From Diadema setosum (lineage: Eukaryota > Echinodermata > Echinoidea > Diadematoida > Diadematidae), in contig CM067076.1 of assembly GCA_033980235.1 (NCBI GenBank), positions 35,398,209-35,462,208 of the forward strand: 64,000 bases of DNA, read 5' to 3'. The position numbers were made by a program, and so were the translations under genes. The notes beneath the pieces are model-generated. The model saw only the letters and a program-made list of their open reading frames with translations, was not told the origin of the DNA and made no database searches. This document shows positions 58,065-64,000 of this stretch, piece by piece; position 1 is the first letter of the stretch; each line of letters opens with the position of its first letter.

Positions 58065-61000
58065 GTATGAGTTCAACGCAGTTTGTTATCGTATTTTACC
58101 GCCTCTGAATTAATCTGATATGACTGTTTAGTGAATATTTTCCATTCTATATTCTAATCTTCATGCACTCATTCGTCCAGAACTAGATACCCCAATCCCA
58201 AGTTCTATTTTCGCTCTAGAACTCTAGTGTGTTTTGCAGCTAGTCCCACAATGTGCCTTTTCATGTCATGTTCATAACAGAGTACAAAATAACGACCAGT
58301 TGTGAGTTGGCATGAGCATGGGTATATATGGCATGGCATAGGCCCATATACATGGCCATACGATGACAATCAATGTCATGCTCCACGTAAATTTACATCC
58401 ACGTCATCCATGTGAATTACGACATTTTACGTATTTGAAACGGCATACTCGTGAAATAGGCCCCACCACTGGCACTGCGTGTCCGTACTGAATACTACGG
58501 CGGCTCGCATATATAGTGTACATACTCGTGAATTCAGCCCCACCGTGTGGCGTTCATTGGTAGGTAAGCACGGCGGTGGGGCTTCTTTCCACAGTATAAT
58601 ACTCATGAATGCGGCCCCACCAAACGGCGTTTACGCGAAATTGATACAGCGGTGGGGCCGCTTTCCACAGCATAGCATCTTTCGTCCTCTCTTTCTTCAC
58701 GGAAGGACTCCCTAATGTCCCTCGACTAATTTAACGGCCAATTTAACCATAAATACAACCCTACCTAACCCTAAACCCTAACCCTAACCCTAGGACCTAC
58801 CCTTGCTTGCTAACGCACGGGTGCACGCGCACTGCGGTGGGGCCTATTTCACGATTTTGCCTTTGAAACAACATCACCACATTCTAAAGTGTGTTAGTGG
58901 GCGTATAGTTTAATAGCATGGTTAGTACTACTGAGCCTTTTTATCTGTAATACTAATTGACTGGGTCTATAAAAAGTGCAGTTTTTGTCGCATCGTTAGT
59001 TTGGTCAAGCTAAAGTAAAAGTCAAGAGCTACAGTGTACCTGCTGTGTAACGTTCAAAGATCAACTGTATATAGGTCTAGGCGGTTATTTTCGCGAGGGT
59101 TTAATTTCCATGAATTTCGCGAATCACAGTTGGATCGCGAATTTAAAAACACATGAAAATGTCGCCATGCACTAGGGTAACAATGCATGCTCAACATCAC
59201 GCATGATGCTATCCAGTCACAATTTAGCAGTAGGCCTGCTTTGTGTTTTTTATTTGAGATACTGTACACGCCGAATATTTCGTGAGGTTTTTATTTTCGT
59301 GAATTTCGCAAGTCAGGTGCTATTTGCAAAATTAAAGACACAAAAATATTAACTGATCCCGAATCAGGTGTGGATGTGATGTAGGCATGTTCATTCCTCC
59401 ATTCAGTACAAGACTACACGATCGCGAATGTAACCACTGGCGAAATCGTCGGGCATTCCCAATTAGCGAAAATTTAGACCAGCGAAATATGCTGTATACG
59501 GTACCAACATGTACGTGTAGGTAGGCCTATACAACTGCAACCAAGGTTCTACAACAAAAACTCTTCGTTTGGCGCTGAGCTCTTTTGCCAGGATTAGTAC
59601 ATTTAAACATGGACCTGATTTCAATTAAAGTCATAGTCACATGGTATGAATTTTGTTTTCTTCTTTTTTTATGTGCACATTAACTTCTGTTATTGGCACT
59701 GAAAAGTTGATTGTCTTATGTTGTCTTAGAATTCTGTTCCAAGCTTGCATGATGTTTTAATTGTAGAGTAAGACTACAGTGTAGTCTACGTTGGAAATGG
59801 AATCCACATGTATGTAGATTTTACATCCAGTGATAAGTACAGTGTATGTTTTGATGAAAGTAAAAACAGAGTTTACTTACAATATGGCATCCACAGTACA
59901 TTACAAACAAATGACTGTGGAAAGTGCTGTTGTTTCCTGAAAAGGGTTATAATCAAAGACGTGCCAGTAGGTTGAATCAAGGCACATTGGTAGACACAAA
60001 GAAGACATTAGTTTATCTTATGTCAGGGGTGAGAAGCAATCATCACTGTTTGTTTCTGTCTGTGCCCAGTTCATGCTTCGTCAGCAGGTTTTATCCCTGT
60101 ACCGTGAAGTGATGAGAGCTCTGCGTGCAATGCCTGATGATGCCCAGAGATCAGATGTCAAGGCGTGGGCCAGAGAGGAGTTTAAGAGAAATAAACATCA
60201 CACTGATGAGGTAGGAAATGATTTAAGGAATACATAACTCTTAAAGGTAGATGATTTTGATATATTAATTATTGTATCTTTAAACACAGATGCACCCTTT
60301 TGCATAAAAAAAAAAAACGAATGAAAATGTGTGCTCTTTCTATATGACGCATAAAACACATGTTTGAATATATTTTGTGTATATTCATACAATGTACAGC
60401 TTGTTCTTTCATTTCATATATTTCTGCTACAACCTGCATCTTTTCTTCATATGTATTTTGTAGCACAAAACCATCTTACTGTCTATATCAGTGATAGCCC
60501 CCAAATACAGTTTTCATGCAAGATGTTGTAGTATTGACTGCACATTTCAACAGATTTTTCTGATACAATTCAAAATGGTCAGTGAATGGATGCCAATGGA
60601 ATGTTAGCTGTTACAGTATAGCTAAACAGAACTTTACGACAACCATCTCATCAAGACAGTACGAGTGATCTTGAAGAACTTGGTGGCATTATCTTGCCAG
60701 TCTCCATAGTGTGGATTCATGTTAGTGCAAAAACTGATGTGTATTGTGTCTATTCTACATGGACTGAAAATTGTCATGTCAAGGTGCCATTTTGAAGACT
60801 TTCCTCAATAACAAGAAAGTGACAAGGCAACATCTCACAACTCACATGGGTGTCATAGTAACTTGTTTAAAAGTGCAAACTCAGCTATTGCCACCTTAAA
60901 AACTCTGAAACAGACAAAGAAGGGAAAAAGGCATCTTCTCCAAACTCACAATGCAACATTCCTTTCCACAAAGGGACAGGTGCCTTGTTCAGGATGAGAA

Positions 61001-61523
61001 GGCAAGAAGACCACTTCTCAACTGGTTTGGATTTCTTGTTTGAGACCACCATGCACCTGTAAGGTTTTGATACAATACACATATGTCACCTTCTTATTCC
61101 AAAGAAAGTATTCAACCATCTTTTGAGAAGTTGCCTTTACAATGTATGCCTCCTTTTCCCCAAACGGCTGCCATGGTGAGATTCTACAAGTTGCTTTCTT
61201 GCCTACATCTAAACGGTTGCCAAGAAATACTTAATGCCACCCAGCATAAGATATCAATACCAGTCAGTCTCTTCCCATTATGTTTTCAAATTAGGGAAGA
61301 AAATCTGTAAGCTATCATATGTCCGCAAAATGCTACTACTGTACATGTATTTGTTGTGTTGTAGACCAGCGTAACAGGAGTGTACATACAGTAAAATATA
61401 TTTTATTTTTCTGAATGTCTCAACCTCTTCCTCTTGTTGTAATAGATGGTGATTAAGATGCTTCTAACACAAGGCCGCCAGTCCCTCAGGGAACTCCAAA
61501 AGACTGTGAACATGACTAGGTGA
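58020..61523 (+). CDS. LYRM2: LYR motif-containing protein 2, 3 coding exons
   Basis: Exons 58020-58064, 60070-60210 and 61446-61523 join to 87 codons plus stop; human LYRM2 has 88 residues. LYRM2 is a small mitochondrial protein of the Complex1_LYR family, whose members bind the acyl carrier protein and assist respiratory-complex or Fe-S assembly; LYRM2 itself has been linked to complex I. The sequence starts MAASRIPPTAMNLKQ, close to human MAASRLPPATLTLKQ, then FMLRQQVLSLYREV with the LYR triad at 25-27, WAREEFKRNK with the conserved Phe53, and ITQG-like MVIKMLLTQG in the last exon. All introns are GT-AG and phase 0. The start context AAAATGG is favourable. Confidence 0.95.
58450..58853. 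mobile_element. GC-rich foldback element in LYRM2 intron 1
   Basis: CGTGAAATAGGCCCCACC at the left is matched by GGTGGGGCCTATTTCACG at the right. Inner pairs GCGGCCCCACC and GGTGGGGCCGC form further hairpins. Telomere-like CCCTAA units lie at about 58762-58794. Confidence 0.85.
59260..59503. mobile_element. MITE family F, copy 3
   Basis: TACTGTACACGCCGAATATT plus TCGTGAGG start, ATGCTGTATACGGTA end, same interior order as 27035-27270. A partial relative (GGTTATTTTCGCGAGGGTTT) precedes it at about 59080-59165. Confidence 0.8.
60070..60210 (+). CDS. LYRM2: LYRM2 coding exon 2 (LYR motif)
   Basis: Acceptor ctgtgcccag|TTCATG, donor GATGAG|gtagga. 47 codons holding LYR, the acidic MPDDAQRSDV segment and WAREEFKRNK. 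Confidence 0.95.
60211..61445. other. LYRM2 intron 2
   Basis: No repeat or gene recognised; an A-run lies near 60306-60317. Confidence 0.5.
61446..61523 (+). CDS. LYRM2: LYRM2 coding exon 3
   Basis: Acceptor ttgtaatag|ATGGTG, phase 0; 25 codons then TGA. LLTQGRQSLRELQKTV aligns with human MITQGNMQLKELEKTL. Confidence 0.93.
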   Translation: MVIKMLLTQGRQSLRELQKTVNMTR

Positions 61524-63340
61524 CGAAGGATAGTGGCCAGATTTACTGTGCTCATTGGACACTTGAGTTAACCCATCACTCACAGGAATGAGGTGTAAAA
61601 TGGTCCAAAATGACCATTTTCGGATGTCAGTGGATGAAATGGAATGATATCTGATTTGGTGAAGGGTGCAATATCACCTTCAACTGGACTTCATTACACA
61701 ACCACTGGCACAAAGTGAGAAATTGACTTGATTGTAGCCTGAGAGTTACTGTACCCTACTACAGTAGTATGCCCATGAACTTCCCAGTTTGTTTGAAAGT
61801 CTCATGTGGGTGTGTTTTACAATGACATCTGATTGAGATCTCAAGAGTACATGTGAAGGCAGTACATGTACTTGTAGTCTAGCAGCCAGAAAGGGTCCCC
61901 GTGCACCCCCCCTAAAACAAAATTCTACGATATGTTCGAAGATCGTCAGAACCTGTATTTTCCGAATCCGGTTGTCGCCAGTGGAAAAAAAGGTTGCGCG
62001 CGCGTCTAATTTGCATATTTCTAAGATAGCCGCCGCCCGTTGCTAGGAGACGGATTATTTTTGAATAACTTTAGTTAGGAATAACAAATTACCATAAAAA
62101 TGGTATCATTTTGAAGAGAATTAAATTTCCTACAAGCTGATACCTCATTTGATGGGATAAATATATGTTGTCATGAAATATTAAGGAAGGAATTATGATT
62201 TTTAGCATTTTTCTAAAAAGATCCGGAATTTGGTTATAATGTTCTTTTCCATACATTTAATATGCATTTACAAATAACAGTTGAATTTTCCTATAATTAT
62301 CCCCAAAACATAGCTATTATCATGTGAAAACGGCTTTCCAATACATCAATTCCTTTAAAAGTTACACGACATTAAAGGGAATATGGTTCAATAGGTTTTA
62401 CAGCAATATCTAAGGGTTATAATGTCTCCGCGCGCAATTGCGTAGGTTCTGTATGTGGGGTTTGTTGTAGATCACTGCTATCTATTGATCAAATCTCATC
62501 GAAATCGGCGAAGAAAGAAAGAAAAATTACATTTTCTATTCCTTATATGAAATAAAAATGTTTTTTTTTTCTATTCTGTGTTACCAAACTCGATCCATTC
62601 AGCTTCCCATATGAACAGTTTCTTGTCTTTTTGGATTCCCTCCAAGAACGTGAAATTAATCACAACTTATCTGATATTAAAAAGTTAAAGAAAAAACATT
62701 TACGTGACAGTTTCCTCTTATTGGAAGATTAAAGTGAAAAAAAAAGAAGAATCTTATGCTAAAAGCCCTAAGAAATAAAAAAAAACTTGTTAAATGGCCT
62801 TTCAGAGTTTAAAATGAAACATGGCTATCTTATTTTTTCATAACAAAATGAAGGGAAGTATCTGTTTAGTTCATGTCGGCCCATACTGGGTTACATCATA
62901 AATTCTTCAGAAATGGTCCCCGTGCACCCCCCCCCCCCCAAAAAAAAAAAAAATCTACGATAGGTCAAAGGTCAAAGATCAAGTGAAATACATGCTCTCC
63001 TATTCATCCAATTAAACCTAGGTCAAGGAAGGTGACCATTCAACACATTTGTGACAAACATGCCATTATAATATTTTGCCAATTTTGTGAAAATGTAATC
63101 ACACATTGTCCACATGTACTATAGACCTATTAGGAGAATCATGCATTATGGCGGAGGCATACCAGTCGTCATAGCGACATTTCTAGTTTAATATTACAAC
63201 GAAGATTACGACTTTTATTAGCAGTTGGTAATTAAGTGGTGTACGAAGACTAACTCAAACAATACATCATTACATGAGTGGCTATAATGTACAATTGATA
63301 AAAACCCAATAAATCTGTTTTTGTTTTTTTCAGGTTATAC
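61524..63340. other. Intergenic after LYRM2
   Basis: The word GGTCCCCGTGCACCCCCC with ATCTACGATA or ATTCTACGATA appears at about 61893-61936 and again, in the same orientation, at about 62914-62962. No gene and no clear close polyadenylation signal for LYRM2. Confidence 0.5.
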
Positions 63341-63342
63341 AG

Positions 63343-63400
63343 TGCGTATCAAAAAAAGGTAATCCAACTTTGGCGGGCTACTACTTTACAATTGTCAGCT
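63343..63400 (+). mobile_element. Possible Tc1/mariner end
   Basis: TA followed by CAGTGCGTATCAAAAAAAGG, a mariner-like terminus. The partner end is not seen in the window. Confidence 0.4.
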
Positions 63401-63461
63401 ATGGAGAGCTTAATGTTTTAATTCTAATGATATCACAAACCATCGAAAGCTATGCTGCCGG

Positions 63462-63966
63462 CTGAAAGCAATAACAAATTTACTTCTTGTATATTATAGA
63501 AAGAATGGCCACGCGAAAGTAACAAGATTAATGCTCTGTTACTGGGAATTTGAAAACAATAATGACATTGTTTACATTCCTGTTGTGTCGTTGGTTGTTG
63601 GCGTGTTTCCTTTCAAAGAGTGAAAGTAGTAGTAGGTTAATAGATGTCGGCGTTAAAGCTTGTACAATATAACAATATTGGTCAGAGTTTATTATTCCGA
63701 AGGTTCATTTTTTTTTCCCCAAAGGTTCGTTATTCCGGAGGTTCGTCATGATATAGATAAACGGGCCCAAATTAGTTATTGCTGAAAGCAATAACAAATT
63801 TACTTCTTGTATATTATTGAAAGAAAGGTCACGCGAAAGTAACAAGATTAAATGCCCTGTTACTGGGAATTTGAAAACGATATTGACATTGTTTCCTTTC
63901 CTGTTGTGTCGTTGGTTGTTGGCGTGTTTCCTTTCAAAGAGTGAAAGTAGTAATATAGTAGGTTAA
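63462..63966 (+). repeat. ~180-bp direct repeat pair around a TTATTCCG motif
   Basis: GCTGAAAGCAATAACAAATT onward occurs at about 63462-63638 and 63781-63966 with a few differences. Between them GGTTCGTTATTCCGGAGG and related words form short imperfect repeats. Confidence 0.85.
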
Positions 63967-64000
63967 AGGTCCTGTTTACCTTTGGGAGCAGTGATTTGAA
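63966..64000 (+). repeat. Start of dispersed repeat M copy 4, cut by window end
   Basis: AAAGGTCCTGTTTACCTTTG then GTGATTTGAA, the same start as 29616. Confidence 0.7.

Overview
The window looks like nuclear DNA of a marine invertebrate deuterostome, most likely an echinoderm. The evidence is split genes with GT-AG introns, AT-rich non-coding DNA packed with small foldback transposons, long di- and trinucleotide microsatellites, the frequent word TAGGCCTA, and vertebrate-like gene families with small exons. The echinoderm call is inference; another marine deuterostome is possible. There are no bacterial operons, CRISPR arrays or rRNA genes, and I recognised no tRNA.

Three protein-coding genes can be assembled exon by exon. 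(1) AMD1, S-adenosylmethionine decarboxylase proenzyme, + strand, 11 coding exons from 5434 to 28676, 351 residues, with every catalytic, processing and putrescine-site residue in register with the human enzyme. Its sixth intron is a textbook U12-type AT-AC intron, and a 73-bp tandem duplication straddles its stop codon. (2) A class A (rhodopsin-like) G-protein-coupled receptor, - strand, 4 coding exons from 43948 down to 38706, 548 residues, with a third intracellular loop of about 220 residues and DPLIY in place of NPxxY. Its ligand is unknown. (3) LYRM2, a mitochondrial LYR-motif protein, + strand, 3 coding exons from 58020 to 61523, 87 residues.

The rest is mostly mobile-element and repeat sequence. 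From left to right: an inverted-repeat structure (384-2240); a relic of a non-LTR retrotransposon (about 3024-3330); two abutting TTAA-bounded foldback elements (4224-4975); a probable solo LTR in AMD1 intron 1; and, in the other AMD1 introns, many MITEs, some nested inside each other. A kilobase-scale repeat beginning with a GCTCACCTGAGCC hairpin occurs at 18587-19625 and 31984-33586. Upstream of the receptor lies a 2.4-kb palindrome with one arm repeated (44636-47040). At 52854-55040 there is a satellite-like block saturated with TGACGTCA. Inverted copies of an element ending in a (CA/TG)n microsatellite sit at 49588-49862 and just upstream of LYRM2.

The genes have no evident shared pathway: AMD1 supplies decarboxylated SAM for spermidine and spermine synthesis, the receptor is a membrane signalling protein, and LYRM2 belongs to a mitochondrial family. 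Exon coordinates come from splice consensus plus reading-frame continuity and agree with family alignments. 5' UTRs, promoters and most transposon edges are approximate.
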